This document shows, piece by piece, positions 15,032-25,273 of a stretch of DNA of 64,000 nucleotides. The notes beneath the pieces are model-generated. The model was given only the letters and a program-made list of their open reading frames with translations. It was not told the origin of the DNA and made no database searches. The stretch is from Butyrivibrio sp. Su6 (GTDB taxonomy: Bacteria; Bacillota; Clostridia; Lachnospirales; Lachnospiraceae), in assembly GCF_900108105.1 (NCBI RefSeq), contig NZ_FNUR01000003.1, forward strand, positions 186,001-250,000, in the 5' to 3' direction. The translations under genes were made by a program, and so were the position numbers. Every line of letters starts with the position of its first letter. Position 1 is the stretch's first letter.

Positions 15032-17626
15032 ATGAATATACAGAAATTCACACAAAAATCTATCGAAGCTGTCAATGGCTGCGAAAAAGTGGCTATTGAA
15101 TATGGCAATCAGGAGATTGAACAGGAACACCTTCTGTACTCTCTCATGACTATTGAGGACAGCCTTATTTCCAAGCTCATAGAGAAAATGGGCATAGATA
15201 AGGAAGCTTTCCTAAACAGAATCATCTCCGCTATTGAAAAGAGAACCAAAGTTTCCGGCGGACAGCCCTACATCGGAGCCGACCTCAACAAAGCTCTTTT
15301 GTCTGCTGAGGATGAAGCCAGGGCTCTTGGAGATCAGTACGTATCCGTCGAGCATCTGTTTATGTCTCTTATTAAGAAGCCCAACAGAGAAGTAAAAGAG
15401 ATCTTCAGAGAATTTGGTATCGACAGAAACAGATTCCTTCAGGTCCTTTCAGAGGTACGAGGCAACAGAAATGTTACAACTGACAACCCTGAGGCAACCT
15501 ATGACACCTTAAGTAAATATGGAACAGAGCTGGTAGAGAAAGCCAAAAAGCAAAAGCTCGACCCTGTAATAGGAAGAGACACAGAAATACGTAATGTGAT
15601 CAGGATCCTGTCCAGAAAGAGCAAGAACAATCCTGTTCTTATCGGTGAGCCCGGTGTCGGCAAGACTGCAGTCGTTGAGGCCCTTGCCCAGAGAATTGCC
15701 AGTGGCGATGTCCCAACTGCTCTTAAGGATAAAAAGATCTTTTCACTTGATATGGGTGCGCTGGTAGCCGGTGCCAAATACCGCGGCGAATTCGAGGAGA
15801 GGTTAAAGGCAGTCCTTGAGGACGTCAAGGCCTCCGATGGAGAGATAATTCTTTTCATAGATGAACTTCATCTTATAGTAGGTGCAGGTAAAACAGACGG
15901 TGCCATGGATGCCGGTAATATGCTTAAGCCAATGCTTGCAAGAGGCGAGCTCCACTGCATCGGTGCTACCACCCTCAATGAATACAGACAGTATATTGAG
16001 AAGGATGCCGCTCTTGAGAGACGTTTTCAGCCTGTTATGGTTGAAGAGCCTACAGTTGAGGACACCATCAGTATCCTTCGTGGATTAAAAGAGAGATATG
16101 AAGTTTTCCATGGCGTTAAGATCATGGACAGTGCTCTTGTTAGTGCCGCTGTTCTTTCTAATAGATACATCTCAGACAGATTCCTTCCTGATAAGGCAAT
16201 CGACCTTGTGGATGAAGCCTGTGCTCTCATCAAAACTGAGATGGATTCAATGCCCGCTGAGCTCGATGAACTAAACCGTAAAATCATGCAGATGCAGATT
16301 GAAGAGGCTGCCCTTAAAAAGGAAGATGATTCCCTCAGCAAAGAGAGACTTATGAATCTTCAGAAAGAGCTTGCTGAACTTAAGGAAGACTTTGATACCA
16401 GAAAGGCTCAGTGGTCCAATGAAAAAGAAGCTGTAGATAAGCTTGCAGCAATGCGTGAACAGATTGATACCATCAATTCAGAGATTGCCATTGCCCAGCG
16501 AGATGGCGACTATGAGAAAGCCGGTGAGCTCCAGTATGGAAAGCTCCCTGCTCTCAAAAAACAGCTTGAAGAGGCTGAGGAAAAAGCCAAAGAAAAAGAG
16601 GCAGACGGTGCCCTTGTACACGAAAAAGTTTCAGAGGACGAGATTGCCGGAATCATCAGCAGATGGACAGGCATTCCTGTAAACAAGCTCACAGAGAGTG
16701 AGAGAAACAAGACTCTTCATCTTCCTGATGAGCTTCATCAGAGAGTAATTGGTCAGGATGATGCCGTTGTAAAAGTATCCGAAGCCATTATGAGATCCAA
16801 AGCCGGTATCAAGGATCCAAGTAAGCCTATAGGGTCATTTCTTTTCCTTGGTCCAACAGGTGTTGGTAAGACAGAACTTGCCAAGAGCCTTGCCCAGTCA
16901 CTGTTTGACGATGAGAACAACATGGTCAGAATTGACATGAGCGAATACATGGAAAAATACAGTGTGTCCAGGCTTATAGGAGCGCCTCCAGGATATGTAG
17001 GTTATGAGGAAGGCGGTCAGCTTACTGAGGCTGTTCGCAGAAAACCTTATGCTGTCGTTCTTTTCGATGAGATAGAAAAAGCCCACCCTGATGTATTCAA
17101 TATTCTTCTTCAGGTGCTTGATGACGGAAGAATTACTGATTCACAGGGACGAACTGTAGATTTCAAGAATACTATCCTGATAATGACTTCAAATATTGGA
17201 GCTCAGTATCTGCTCGATGGTATCAGAGATGACGGTTCAATAAGTGAAGATGCTGAAAAGGCCACAATGGAAGATTTGCGTTCTCACTTTAGACCTGAGT
17301 TCCTGAACAGGCTTGATGAAATAATAATGTTTAAGCCTCTCACCAAGGACAACATCGGCGGAATAGTCGATCTTGTAATAAATGATCTCAATAAGCGTCT
17401 ATCCGACAGAGAAATCAGCATAAAGCTCACAGATGCTGCCAAGAGCTATGTAATTGATAACGCCTACGATCCTATATACGGCGCAAGACCTCTTAAGCGT
17501 TACATACAAAAATATGTGGAAACACTTTCTGCCAAGATCATTCTTGAAGATAAAGTAAAACCACACGATATTATCACTTTTGACGTAGAAAATGGCGAAC
17601 TTGTTGCAAATGCCCAAAATATATGA
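15032..17626 (+). CDS. clpB: ATP-dependent disaggregase ClpB
   Basis: 864 residues, the family's normal length. ClpB hexamers pull polypeptides out of aggregates together with DnaK. N-terminal Clp_N repeats (1-145) are followed by AAA-1 with GEPGVGKTA and FIDELH, the middle coiled-coil domain (about 405-525, Glu/Lys-rich) and AAA-2 with GPTGVGKTE and [12 protein letters not shown]. The long M-domain separates it from ClpC/ClpA, and no ClpP-binding IGF/IGL loop is obvious. Start supported by GAGGAGGG. Confidence 0.96.
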   Translation: MNIQKFTQKSIEAVNGCEKVAIEYGNQEIEQEHLLYSLMTIEDSLISKLIEKMGIDKEAFLNRIISAIEKRTKVSGGQPYIGADLNKALLSAEDEARALGDQYVSVEHLFMSLIKKPNREVKEIFREFGIDRNRFLQVLSEVRGNRNVTTDNPEATYDTLSKYGTELVEKAKKQKLDPVIGRDTEIRNVIRILSRKSKNNPVLIGEPGVGKTAVVEALAQRIASGDVPTALKDKKIFSLDMGALVAGAKYRGEFEERLKAVLEDVKASDGEIILFIDELHLIVGAGKTDGAMDAGNMLKPMLARGELHCIGATTLNEYRQYIEKDAALERRFQPVMVEEPTVEDTISILRGLKERYEVFHGVKIMDSALVSAAVLSNRYISDRFLPDKAIDLVDEACALIKTEMDSMPAELDELNRKIMQMQIEEAALKKEDDSLSKERLMNLQKELAELKEDFDTRKAQWSNEKEAVDKLAAMREQIDTINSEIAIAQRDGDYEKAGELQYGKLPALKKQLEEAEEKAKEKEADGALVHEKVSEDEIAGIISRWTGIPVNKLTESERNKTLHLPDELHQRVIGQDDAVVKVSEAIMRSKAGIKDPSKPIGSFLFLGPTGVGKTELAKSLAQSLFDDENNMVRIDMSEYMEKYSVSRLIGAPPGYVGYEEGGQLTEAVRRKPYAVVLFDEIEKAHPDVFNILLQVLDDGRITDSQGRTVDFKNTILIMTSNIGAQYLLDGIRDDGSISEDAEKATMEDLRSHFRPEFLNRLDEIIMFKPLTKDNIGGIVDLVINDLNKRLSDREISIKLTDAAKSYVIDNAYDPIYGARPLKRYIQKYVETLSAKIILEDKVKPHDIITFDVENGELVANAQNI

Positions 17627-17766
17627 TAAATTTTTTGCTTTGCAACACACTAAAAGCTAAATTGCGTGTACAATTTAACGCTTGTGCAATATCACCAAAT
17701 TAAAGTGGTAAGCTTTGTCATTTATGCAAAACAGTATATAAATTTTTTATAAACAAAAAATAAATA

Positions 17767-17795
17767 TTGCATTAAGTAAGCTGGTACATTATAAT
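17767..17795 (+). promoter_or_regulatory. Promoter upstream of the c-di-GMP riboswitch
   Basis: TTGCAT and a perfect TATAAT with a 17-bp gap, ending about 20 bp before the riboswitch. Confidence 0.6.
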
Positions 17796-17813
17796 CCTCA
17801 CTAGTTTTTAATT

Positions 17814-17900
17814 TTACATTTGGCAAAGCAGGCCAAAGCCTGTGACGCAAAGCTATAGGGACTTTAAAATGTCAGCCAGTTGTACCTTTAAGTAGGTTAT
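17814..17900 (+). promoter_or_regulatory. Cyclic di-GMP-I (GEMM-I) riboswitch
   Basis: The aptamer landmarks occur in order: GGCAAAGC, the P2 arm AGGCC-AAA-GCCT, the conserved GTGACGCAAAGCTATAGGG core, and the P3 receptor side CAGCCAGTTGTACC. These match the GEMM-I consensus closely. A strong terminator hairpin starts 17 nt later, and the chemoreceptor gene follows. This means the receptor is switched by intracellular c-di-GMP; whether on or off cannot be read with certainty. Confidence 0.92.
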
Positions 17901-17916
17901 TACTTAACTAATAGGA

Positions 17917-17947
17917 GCATGGGACATTTTCGTCCCATGCTTTTTTT
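17917..17947 (+). terminator. Expression-platform terminator of the riboswitch
   Basis: GCATGGGAC and GTCCCATGC form a 9-bp stem with a 6-nt loop, followed by TTTTTTT. It lies between the aptamer and the chemoreceptor start. Confidence 0.88.
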
Positions 17948-18014
17948 GTCATAAGTTTTTTATCTTCCATGACAAAACAATGTTAAGTGGTCGGTTAGAG
18001 GAAAGGGAAAAAAA

Positions 18015-19748
18015 ATGAACAAGAAAAACAGAAACATGGTCCGCGGTATAATACTTATTGCATCAGTGCTTGCACTGCTTATGGCTGCATGTGTAGGCAT
18101 AATTGGATTCAGGAACATCCAGAAAGCTTATCTCACATCATTCTCTGAGGGTCTGCACGCGGCAGCTGTACTTTTAGATGATGAAGTATCAAATCAGTTT
18201 CAGGGTGACTGGACACTTTCAGAAGATGGTCAGCTTATGAAAGGTGACGTAGCTGTTCACGACATTTATCAGGCACAGCTCGATGCACTTCATGAGAAAA
18301 CCGGTATGCACTATACATTATTTTATGGTGATACACGTTTTGTTACATCTCTTACAGACGCAACTACAGGTCAGCGTATGGAAGGAACAAAAGCTTCTGA
18401 AGCTGTAATAAGCGAAGTACTTAATAGCGGTAACGAATATCTTGCTTCAAATTTTGAGATTGCAGGTCAGGATTGGTACGCATACTATCTTCCACTTAAG
18501 AACTCTGATGGTTCTGTTGTTGGTATGGTTTTTGCAGGACGTGATACTTCTATCGTAAAAGCAAATATGAACGCAGCGCTTCGTTCTATTGTTATAACTT
18601 TTGTATGTTTCTTTTTATTTAATTTTGGTGTTGCCCGCTATTTGATAAGCACATCCACAAGATCAATACGTGACATCGTTTCTGGACTTAAGAATCTGGA
18701 AGATGGTGAACTTTCTTTCTACATCAATGATCGTACATTCAACCGTAAGGATGAGCTTGGTGTAATTGCAGAAAGTTCCGCTATGGTTCGTGATAAGTTG
18801 CAGGATGTTATCAGTGCAACCAAAAAACTCTCAGAAGACGTTACAAATTCAGGTGTAAAGCTTGCCACTTCTGCTGAGTCAGCATCTAACGTTGCTGAGC
18901 AGATTACAGCAGCTGTTGAAGATATCAGCCGCGGCGCTGCTTCCCAGGCTGAGAGCATGGAAAGTTCAGTTGCAAATACTAACCAGATGGGTGACAGCAT
19001 TGACGAGATCACAGGAAGAATTGAAGATCTTTCAAATGCAGCAAATGAGATGATGTCCGGTGCACAGAGAACTGTTGAAACACTTAACGACCTTATGGAC
19101 AAAAATCAGGGCGTTATGTCTTCAATGCAGGACATCCACAACCAGATCCGCACAACAAACGATTCAGTTAAAAACATTGCAGAAGCTTCAAACATGATCA
19201 CTGCAATCGCTGAGCAGACTCATCTTCTTTCTCTCAATGCTTCTATCGAGGCTGCAAGGGCCGGTGAGTACGGCAAAGGATTCTCAGTGGTTGCTACAGA
19301 GATCGGTAACCTCTCACAGCAGTCAAAAGAGGCAGCTGTTTCAATCAAGCAGATTGTTGAGTCACTCGTAGCTGAGTCACAGAAAAATGTTGAGACAATA
19401 GAACTCCTTGGCAAGAGCATGCAGGAGCAGAACACACAGCTCAACACAACAAAGGATGATATGGACGTAGTAGTTGAAAACGTAAATAACGTAGACAGCT
19501 CAACAAAGCTCATCTCCAAAAAGATTCACCTGCTCAACGAGCTTAAGGCAGGATTCTCAGACATTATCACAGAGCTCTCTGCAATATCACAGCAGAACGC
19601 AGCATCAACAGAGGAAACAAACGCTTCCATGGAGGAGCTTAACGCAACATTTTCTCTTATAAGCAGTGCTGCCAATGACCTCCGTGACATGGCAGAAACC
19701 CTCAACGAAAAAATGTCCTTCTTCACATTAAGTGAAGCAAATTCATAA
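18015..19748 (+). CDS. Methyl-accepting chemotaxis protein with Cache sensor domain
   Basis: 577 residues. TM1 at about 9-31, an extracellular single-Cache-like domain at about 35-185 (ending [20 protein letters not shown], typical of sCache_3), TM2 at about 190-212, HAMP, then the long cytoplasmic signalling hairpin with the highly conserved tip [20 protein letters not shown]. It reports ligand binding to CheA/CheW. It lies behind the c-di-GMP riboswitch and ends with its own terminator, so it is a single-gene unit. The ligand is unknown. Confidence 0.93.
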   Translation: MNKKNRNMVRGIILIASVLALLMAACVGIIGFRNIQKAYLTSFSEGLHAAAVLLDDEVSNQFQGDWTLSEDGQLMKGDVAVHDIYQAQLDALHEKTGMHYTLFYGDTRFVTSLTDATTGQRMEGTKASEAVISEVLNSGNEYLASNFEIAGQDWYAYYLPLKNSDGSVVGMVFAGRDTSIVKANMNAALRSIVITFVCFFLFNFGVARYLISTSTRSIRDIVSGLKNLEDGELSFYINDRTFNRKDELGVIAESSAMVRDKLQDVISATKKLSEDVTNSGVKLATSAESASNVAEQITAAVEDISRGAASQAESMESSVANTNQMGDSIDEITGRIEDLSNAANEMMSGAQRTVETLNDLMDKNQGVMSSMQDIHNQIRTTNDSVKNIAEASNMITAIAEQTHLLSLNASIEAARAGEYGKGFSVVATEIGNLSQQSKEAAVSIKQIVESLVAESQKNVETIELLGKSMQEQNTQLNTTKDDMDVVVENVNNVDSSTKLISKKIHLLNELKAGFSDIITELSAISQQNAASTEETNASMEELNATFSLISSAANDLRDMAETLNEKMSFFTLSEANS

Positions 19749-19769
19749 TCGCAAAGATAGCACAAATAA

Positions 19770-19812
19770 AGAGCCTCATCACAGCTGTATAAGCCAGATG
19801 GGGCTCTTTTTG
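19770..19812 (+). terminator. Terminator of the chemoreceptor gene
   Basis: AGAGCCTCATC pairs with GATGGGGCTCT (one G-U), followed by TTTTTG. It also lies just beyond the stop of the convergent gene at 19813. Confidence 0.8.
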
Positions 19813-21003
19813 TTAATATTCAATGCCCAGGCGCGCTTCAATGCCCCCGTCGTAGGGATGCCTTATTTTTTTCATCTCTGTGATGTAATTAGCATGTTCA
19901 ACGAAGAAGTCAGGGGCATTTCTGCCTGTGAGGACAATTTCCATTGAAACGGGTTTATTAGTGATAAGCGCTTCAAATCTTGCTTTGTCGATGATGCCAT
20001 AGTTGTAGGGGTAGGTGGATTCATCCATGATAAGGACGTCACACTCTCCACCGCTTATGAGTTTTTCTATTTCTGTGAGGATTCTGTTGTGTTCGTTTGT
20101 AAAAGCAGCTATGGATTCTTCTGAGTCCTTTTTGAACCAGCCGAGGTTTTTCTCACTCCTTATGACTTTGATATTGGGGATCTTGTCAAAAGAGTTTAGT
20201 TCTGAAGTTTTTCTTCCTTTCATGAACTGGGTGAATACAACTTTTTTGCCGGCTCCTGCTGCCCTTATGGCAAGTCCGATAGATGCTGTAGTCTTGCCCT
20301 TACCATCGCCGGTATAGAGGTGGATCAGACCTTTGGGCTCATTATCAACATTTCCCATGTTTTCTCTCTTCTCTTTCGACAAATCTATTTTCACAGCTGC
20401 ATTATCTTTCAAAACTCTTGTAGCTCCGGCATACTCACTTGTCCTGTATACGCATTTTTCAGCGCTGCAGCTACTACACTTGGAATGCTTTTCCTGCTGA
20501 TTTTCAAATAGTTGAGTCCTAAACACAACACTCTTTTTGGGAACAAGCACAAAGGCGTCATTATATCTTATTTTCTTTTGTCCAAGCTTTTTCATGGCTT
20601 CAGGAATACTTTCGAGTGAAAAGCCATCACTCCCTGCAAACTGATATCCGCCAGCATAAAGACCTGTGGACTCATGGAGCTTTTCATCTATTTTTTCATA
20701 GGCAAGTGATAAAAGATCCAGTCCCAGACAATCAACAATGTAGGCTTCCTGAATATTTCCTTTTTCCAAAAGATTATTCTGAAACTCGTCAATTGCTCGT
20801 CCAAGGCTTGCTACTACCAGTGCAGACTTTTTTCCCTCTTCATCCTCTTCGATGATATGGTGAAAAATAGCATGAACTCTTGGAGCAATCTTCCTGTAGA
20901 TTCTTATTATTTCTGCTTTTTCATTGTCATTAAAATGATATCGCCTGATGAAAGCATCAATGCAGCCCTCATCAAGCGATACCTCTATTGGTTCAAATGT
21001 CAT
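19813..21003 (-). CDS. Corrinoid adenosyltransferase (CobA/BtuR) fused to a MetH-activation-like domain
   Basis: 396 residues. Residues about 222-396 are the CobA/CobO/BtuR fold, which adenosylates cob(I)alamin: P-loop YTGDGKGKTTA, VLIMDESTYP, EIVLTGRNAP, and the terminal GIEARLGIEY. Residues 1-200 resemble the activation domain of B12-dependent methionine synthase (SDGFSLESIPEA, NDAFVLVPKKSV, then CSSCSAEKCVYR). The fusion suggests corrinoid sensing, reactivation or AdoMet-linked handling joined to adenosylation. An internal ATG (MGNVDN, about residue 216) with a purine-rich leader could also give the short CobA alone. GAGGAAC precedes the first ATG. The DUF308 gene ends 22 bp upstream. Confidence 0.85.
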   Translation of the reverse strand: MTFEPIEVSLDEGCIDAFIRRYHFNDNEKAEIIRIYRKIAPRVHAIFHHIIEEDEEGKKSALVVASLGRAIDEFQNNLLEKGNIQEAYIVDCLGLDLLSLAYEKIDEKLHESTGLYAGGYQFAGSDGFSLESIPEAMKKLGQKKIRYNDAFVLVPKKSVVFRTQLFENQQEKHSKCSSCSAEKCVYRTSEYAGATRVLKDNAAVKIDLSKEKRENMGNVDNEPKGLIHLYTGDGKGKTTASIGLAIRAAGAGKKVVFTQFMKGRKTSELNSFDKIPNIKVIRSEKNLGWFKKDSEESIAAFTNEHNRILTEIEKLISGGECDVLIMDESTYPYNYGIIDKARFEALITNKPVSMEIVLTGRNAPDFFVEHANYITEMKKIRHPYDGGIEARLGIEY

Positions 21004-21025
21004 TATTGTTCCTCAATTTCCAGCA

Positions 21026-21625
21026 TTACTTTTTATCTACATCCTCAACAACTGCTTCAGCATCAACAGCATTCATCTCCTGGTTAACTCTCTTTGCATA
21101 CTTGGAGACTCTTGATATTGTCCACAGATTGGTGATTCCATCATAAACCAGGAATATTCCGATGATAGTCACCGCTATTTCTTTTGCATCCTTAGGATTA
21201 AACAAAAGAAATGCTCCCATACCGATAGTTCCTACTGCAAGGATCAATGAGATCCACCAAAGTGAATATCTATAGCTTACAAGGGAGATTGTCTGCCCCA
21301 GATTCATAAGTCCGCTAAGAAGGATAAATACGCCAAAGAGCTTGGGGATAAAATCGGTAAATGCGTCAGGCTTAAGGAAAATCCATACACCAATGGCTGC
21401 AATAATCACTCCCATTGCAAAACCGCCCGACATTACTATACTGCGCTCTTTATGTAAAAAATAGCTGAATACAAATATCACACCTGCTATTACCAGCAGG
21501 ATTGCCAACGCTCTTGCCATGATGAGAAGACTTGCTTCTGTCCAGAATATAAGAACAGCACCTATAGCAATCATCACAATGGCTTCAATCACGTAATTTA
21601 ACTTCATTTTTTTAAGTGTTTCCAT
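21026..21625 (-). CDS. DUF308/HdeD-like multi-pass membrane protein
   Basis: 199 residues with six predicted membrane helices in three repeated pairs (for example VIEAIVMIAIGAVLIFWTEA, LFGVFILLSGLMNLGQTISL, TIIGIFLVYDGITNLWTISR), the pattern of the HdeD/DUF308 family, and a short acidic cytoplasmic tail. GGAGG lies just upstream of the ATG. The role of the family in Firmicutes is not established. Confidence 0.85.
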   Translation of the reverse strand: METLKKMKLNYVIEAIVMIAIGAVLIFWTEASLLIMARALAILLVIAGVIFVFSYFLHKERSIVMSGGFAMGVIIAAIGVWIFLKPDAFTDFIPKLFGVFILLSGLMNLGQTISLVSYRYSLWWISLILAVGTIGMGAFLLFNPKDAKEIAVTIIGIFLVYDGITNLWTISRVSKYAKRVNQEMNAVDAEAVVEDVDKK

Positions 21626-21728
21626 ACTCTGCCTCCGAATATGCTATAATGTATTAACATTCACCTTAAATTTTAACTTAATCAATGATTATTGTTAAGC
21701 ATCAATTACAAAGAATAGAGAGAATAGT

Positions 21729-22337
21729 ATGGTTATCAAAAATGTAAATCTTGAAACAGTTTGTGGAATCACAAGCACACTTCCGGACAATCAGTTTCCT
21801 GAATTTGCCTTCGCAGGAAAAAGTAATGTAGGAAAAAGCTCCCTCATCAACGGCATTATGAATCGTAAAAACTATGCCAGAACTTCACAGGAGCCCGGAA
21901 AAACTCAGACAATCAATTACTACAATATAAACAACGAGTTCTATCTTGTAGACCTCCCGGGATATGGATTTGCTCGTGTCCCCGAAAAGGTTAAGGAGCA
22001 GTGGGGAAAAATGATTGAAAACTACCTCCACACATCCAAGCAGCTCCTTAGAGTTTTCCTTCTTATCGATATTCGTCACGAGCCCTCAGCCAACGACGTT
22101 CAGATGTACAAATGGATCGTCCATCAGGGCTTCCAGCCGGTCATCATCGCTACCAAAGCTGACAAGATCAAACCTTCTCAGCGTGAAAAGCACCTGAACA
22201 TGTTAAGGAACGGCCTTGGCCTTCCTGATGAAATTAAAATCTTCCCATATTCAGCATTATCCAAAGAAGGAAGACAGGAAATCTACGATTTCATGGATGA
22301 ACTGCTCGCGGAAGCATCTCCTTCAAATGAAGCTTAA
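21729..22337 (+). CDS. engB: Ribosome biogenesis GTPase EngB/YsxC
   Basis: 202 residues, the usual length. It acts in late assembly of the large ribosomal subunit. GTPase motifs are G1 GKSNVGKSS, G3 DLPGYGFA, G4 ATKADK and G5 YSALS-like. It is the plus-strand neighbour of clpX; in many Firmicutes engB sits with clpX and lon, and here it is convergent with clpX across a shared terminator. Confidence 0.95.
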   Translation: MVIKNVNLETVCGITSTLPDNQFPEFAFAGKSNVGKSSLINGIMNRKNYARTSQEPGKTQTINYYNINNEFYLVDLPGYGFARVPEKVKEQWGKMIENYLHTSKQLLRVFLLIDIRHEPSANDVQMYKWIVHQGFQPVIIATKADKIKPSQREKHLNMLRNGLGLPDEIKIFPYSALSKEGRQEIYDFMDELLAEASPSNEA

Positions 22338-22351
22338 ATGAAGCAAAAAAT

Positions 22352-22390
22352 AAGCTGTGAAAAATGATCTCTCATTTTTCACAGCTTTTA
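22352..22390. terminator. Bidirectional terminator between engB and clpX
   Basis: AAGCTGTGAAAAATGA and TCATTTTTCACAGCTT form a perfect 16-bp stem, with T-rich sequence on both sides. Confidence 0.9.
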
Positions 22391-22391
22391 T

Positions 22392-23660
22392 TTATTTAGC
22401 CTGTTTTAATTTCTTGCTGTCCTTGTGGACAATGAGTGGCTGGCTTGTGCCATCTACAGAAGCATCTGTGATAACGCACTCACTGATGGTGTCATCAGAA
22501 GGAATCTGATACATAACATCCATCATAGTCTTCTCCATGATAGAACGAAGTCCACGGGCTCCTGTTTCTCTCTCATAAGCCATCTCAGCAATTCTCTGAA
22601 CTGCTTCATCCTCGAATGTAAGCTTAACATCATCGAAGTCAAAGAGCTTCTGATACTGCTTAACAAGTGCATTCCTTGGCTTTGTAAGAATCTTGACCAA
22701 AGCTTCCTTGGAAAGACCTTCCAAAGTAACTGTGATCGGTACACGTCCTACAAACTCAGGAATAAGACCAAACTTTACAAGATCCTGAGGTGTTACCTCT
22801 TTAAGAACCTCTCCGATCTCTCTTTCTGACTTATCAGCAATCTCTGCATTAAATCCGATTGAATTTCTGTCAAGTCTTGCCTCAACGATCTTATCAAGAC
22901 CATCAAATGCACCGCCGCAGATGAAGAGGATATTGCTTGTATCAATCTGGATAAGCTCCTGATGAGGATGCTTTCTTCCGCCCTGAGGTGGAACACTTGC
23001 AACAGTACCTTCTACGATCTTAAGAAGTGCCTGCTGTACACCTTCACCTGAAACATCTCTTGTTATAGATACATTCTCACTCTTTTTGGTGATCTTATCA
23101 ATTTCATCGATATAAACAATTCCATACTGAGCTCTTTCAATATCGTAGTCAGCGTTCTGGATAAGTTTAAGAAGAATATTCTCAACGTCCTCACCAACAT
23201 ATCCTGCCTCAGTAAGAGTAGTAGCATCAGCGATAGCAAAAGGAACATTTATGATCTTGGCAAGTGTCTGCGCAAGATATGTCTTACCGGAACCTGTAGG
23301 TCCGATCATGATGATGTTACTCTTTTGAAGCTCAACATCGTTTTTGTCCTCGCTCTTAGGAGCAAGAACTCTCTTGTAATGGTTATAAACAGAAACTGCT
23401 AAAACCTTTTTAGCTTCATCCTGTCCGATTACATACTCATCAAGAAAGTTTCTGATCTCAACCGGTTTGAGAAGATTGATGTTCTTCTCACTGGCTGCAA
23501 CAGGCTCGTCCTCGAACTCTTCCTCTATGATATCTGCGCATATTTCAACGCACTCATCACAAATATATACTCCTGCAGGTCCTGCTATTAACTTTTTTAC
23601 CTGATCCTGTGTCTTGTTACAAAAAGAGCACCTGATCTCTCCGGAATTTTTTCCTGCCAT
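22392..23660 (-). CDS. clpX: ClpX unfoldase subunit
   Basis: 422 residues. AAA+ unfoldase that feeds substrates to ClpP. The N-terminal C4 zinc-binding domain ([15 protein letters not shown]), Walker [12 protein letters not shown], Walker [10 protein letters not shown], the GYVGEDVE pore loop and the conserved GARGLRSI sensor-2 motif are all visible. AAGGAG precedes the ATG, and clpP lies 14 bp upstream, so the two form one operon. Confidence 0.97.
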   Translation of the reverse strand: MAGKNSGEIRCSFCNKTQDQVKKLIAGPAGVYICDECVEICADIIEEEFEDEPVAASEKNINLLKPVEIRNFLDEYVIGQDEAKKVLAVSVYNHYKRVLAPKSEDKNDVELQKSNIIMIGPTGSGKTYLAQTLAKIINVPFAIADATTLTEAGYVGEDVENILLKLIQNADYDIERAQYGIVYIDEIDKITKKSENVSITRDVSGEGVQQALLKIVEGTVASVPPQGGRKHPHQELIQIDTSNILFICGGAFDGLDKIVEARLDRNSIGFNAEIADKSEREIGEVLKEVTPQDLVKFGLIPEFVGRVPITVTLEGLSKEALVKILTKPRNALVKQYQKLFDFDDVKLTFEDEAVQRIAEMAYERETGARGLRSIMEKTMMDVMYQIPSDDTISECVITDASVDGTSQPLIVHKDSKKLKQAK

Positions 23661-23674
23661 AACATCTCCTTTGA

Positions 23675-24277
23675 TTACTTAGATTCCTTTTCTACAGGAC
23701 GATTCTCAATAATGGAATCGATAAGACCGTAGTCAAGAGCTTCCTGAGCTGAAAGCCAGTTGTCACGCTCTGTATCTGCGCAAACCTGCTCATATGTCTT
23801 TCCTGTATTTTCTGCAAGCATTCTGTTCATCTTCTCTTTTGTTCTGAGAATGTGCTTTGCAGCGATCTCGATTTCTGTAGCCTGGCCCTGTGTTCCGCCA
23901 AGTGGCTGATGGATCATTACTTCAGCGTTAGGAAGTGCCATTCTCTTACCCTTTGCACCACCTGCAAGAAGGAACGCACCCATGCTGGCAGCCATACCTA
24001 TACAGATTGTGCTTACATCACACTTGATGTAGTGCATTGTATCGTAGATAGCCATTCCGGAAGTGATCTCTCCTCCAGGACTGTTAATGTACATGTGGAT
24101 ATCCTTGTTAGGATCCTCTGCCTCAAGGAAAAGAAGCTGTGCAACCACAATACTTGCTGATGTAGCATTAACTTCCTCACCAAGGAATACGATTCTTTCT
24201 TTTAAAAGTCTGGAGTAAATATCGTAAGATCTCTCTCCACGGCTTGTTTGTTCAATGACATAAGGTATTAAACTCAT
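23675..24277 (-). CDS. clpP: ClpP protease proteolytic subunit
   Basis: 200 residues. Serine protease core with Ser near residue 98 in [11 protein letters not shown], His in MIHQPLGG and Asp in the [17 protein letters not shown] segment. It forms the chamber used by ClpX and other Clp ATPases. GGAGG lies upstream of the ATG. Its own promoter (TATAAT on minus at 24382-24377) overlaps an inverted repeat. Confidence 0.97.
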   Translation of the reverse strand: MSLIPYVIEQTSRGERSYDIYSRLLKERIVFLGEEVNATSASIVVAQLLFLEAEDPNKDIHMYINSPGGEITSGMAIYDTMHYIKCDVSTICIGMAASMGAFLLAGGAKGKRMALPNAEVMIHQPLGGTQGQATEIEIAAKHILRTKEKMNRMLAENTGKTYEQVCADTERDNWLSAQEALDYGLIDSIIENRPVEKESK

Positions 24278-24331
24278 TATCTGTCCTCCAACCTTGCCTT
24301 ATCAAAAAGCATTATTTACCACTAAACCTAA

Positions 24332-24382
24332 ATAGTGTGGTCTGCACAGCTAAAAAACTATACACAACCACACTATATTATA
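24332..24382 (-). promoter_or_regulatory. clpP promoter -10 and adjoining inverted repeat
   Basis: Minus-strand TATAAT (24382-24377) is directly followed by ATAGTGTGGT (24376-24367), whose reverse complement ACCACACTAT lies at 24341-24332. The 10-bp perfect arms around a 25-nt loop could be a repressor site or a 5'-UTR hairpin. It does not look like a CtsR or CIRCE box. Confidence 0.5.
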
Positions 24383-24434
24383 CGGCTAAATACTGTTTTT
24401 TGAAAGTCTTTCGCACAATTTAATAAACTCTTAA

Positions 24435-25103
24435 TTATTCGCTCTTCTTGAATAATTTGTTAAAAAAGCTCTTTATTGCGTTTCCAATCTTCTTGATAGG
24501 GCTTGTCTTCTCAACAGATTTATCAGCACTTCCATCTTCATTTACGGCAGGCTCTGCATCCTTTGGTGCAATTTCTTCGGATAACTCTTCACCATTCTCA
24601 ATAGCCTCTGGTGCCTCATCACCTGTCTTTGGCTCAAGGTCAAAATCGATACCTGCTTCTTCCAAAGCGCTCTGCAGCGCTGCTCTCGCATCTTCAACAG
24701 CCTGCTTAACTTCAGCTAATGTATCTTCATCAGATTCTGCATCTATTGCTGCCTGCTCTGCATCAAGAGCATCTACAAATGCATCATATAATTCTGTAAT
24801 GTTTTCTTTTACATCTTCATCATCCAGAGCTTCGATCGACTCAAGAAGATTTTCAAGCAAAGTTGTCATATCTGCGTCTGCTAAAGGCTTTTCTCCATCC
24901 TTAGGCTCTTCTTTAGGAGCTTCACCCTCTTTTGGTGCCTCACCCTCTGGTTTTTCAGGTGCTTCGCCCTGGGCAGGTGTCGCTCCCTGAGCAGGTGGCT
25001 GCGCATCTTTTGCCTGAGGTGCTGCCATGGCTGTAACCTGCACAGTCGCAAGCATTATAATCGCCGAAGCTATTGCTGTCATTGTTCCTATTATTCTTTT
25101 CAT
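24435..25103 (-). CDS. Secreted Pro/Glu-rich helical protein with cationic C-terminal helix
   Basis: About 222 residues. The pair of ATGs at 25106 and 25103 follows GGAGG at 5 and 8 nt; 25103 is preferred. Signal peptide ends near AMAAPQ. Residues about 32-75 are a Pro/Glu/Gly spacer with GEAPKEGEAPKEE repeats. Residues about 78-145 are strongly acidic helices (LLENLLESIEALDDED, VEDARAALQSALEEAG). The last 20 residues (PIKKIGNAIKSFFNKLFKKS) form a basic amphipathic helix, possibly a membrane-binding tail. Divergent from sigI. Function unknown. Confidence 0.75.
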   Translation of the reverse strand: MKRIIGTMTAIASAIIMLATVQVTAMAAPQAKDAQPPAQGATPAQGEAPEKPEGEAPKEGEAPKEEPKDGEKPLADADMTTLLENLLESIEALDDEDVKENITELYDAFVDALDAEQAAIDAESDEDTLAEVKQAVEDARAALQSALEEAGIDFDLEPKTGDEAPEAIENGEELSEEIAPKDAEPAVNEDGSADKSVEKTSPIKKIGNAIKSFFNKLFKKSE

Positions 25104-25151
25104 CATAGATTCCTCCATTTTTAATTTATTTTTAGTTCCTCACAGTAATAT

Positions 25152-25180
25152 TTCTTGCAAGCAAACAAATATAGTGGGGT
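25152..25180 (-). promoter_or_regulatory. Possible SigI-type promoter for the secreted Pro/Glu-rich protein
   Basis: Minus-strand ACCCCA (25180-25175), 19 bp, then AGAA (25155-25152). This matches the spacing of the ACCCCA-N19-CGAA pair on the other side of the divergent region. SigI promoters are described as having a C-rich -35 and CGAA-like -10; the assignment here is inference. Confidence 0.3.
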
Positions 25181-25218
25181 CACATTAAAAAAATTCAAAA
25201 AATCTTTTTTGGCGGGCT

Positions 25219-25247
25219 ACCCCATTCTTTGTCCATCCATATTCGAA
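25219..25247 (+). promoter_or_regulatory. Possible SigI-type autoregulatory promoter of sigI-rsgI
   Basis: ACCCCA at 25219-25224 and CGAA at 25244-25247, separated by 19 bp, 27 bp before the sigI ATG. No good TTGACA/TATAAT pair is visible here. Confidence 0.4.
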
Positions 25248-25273
25248 TAATTCAATATACTCGGGAGTTAATT

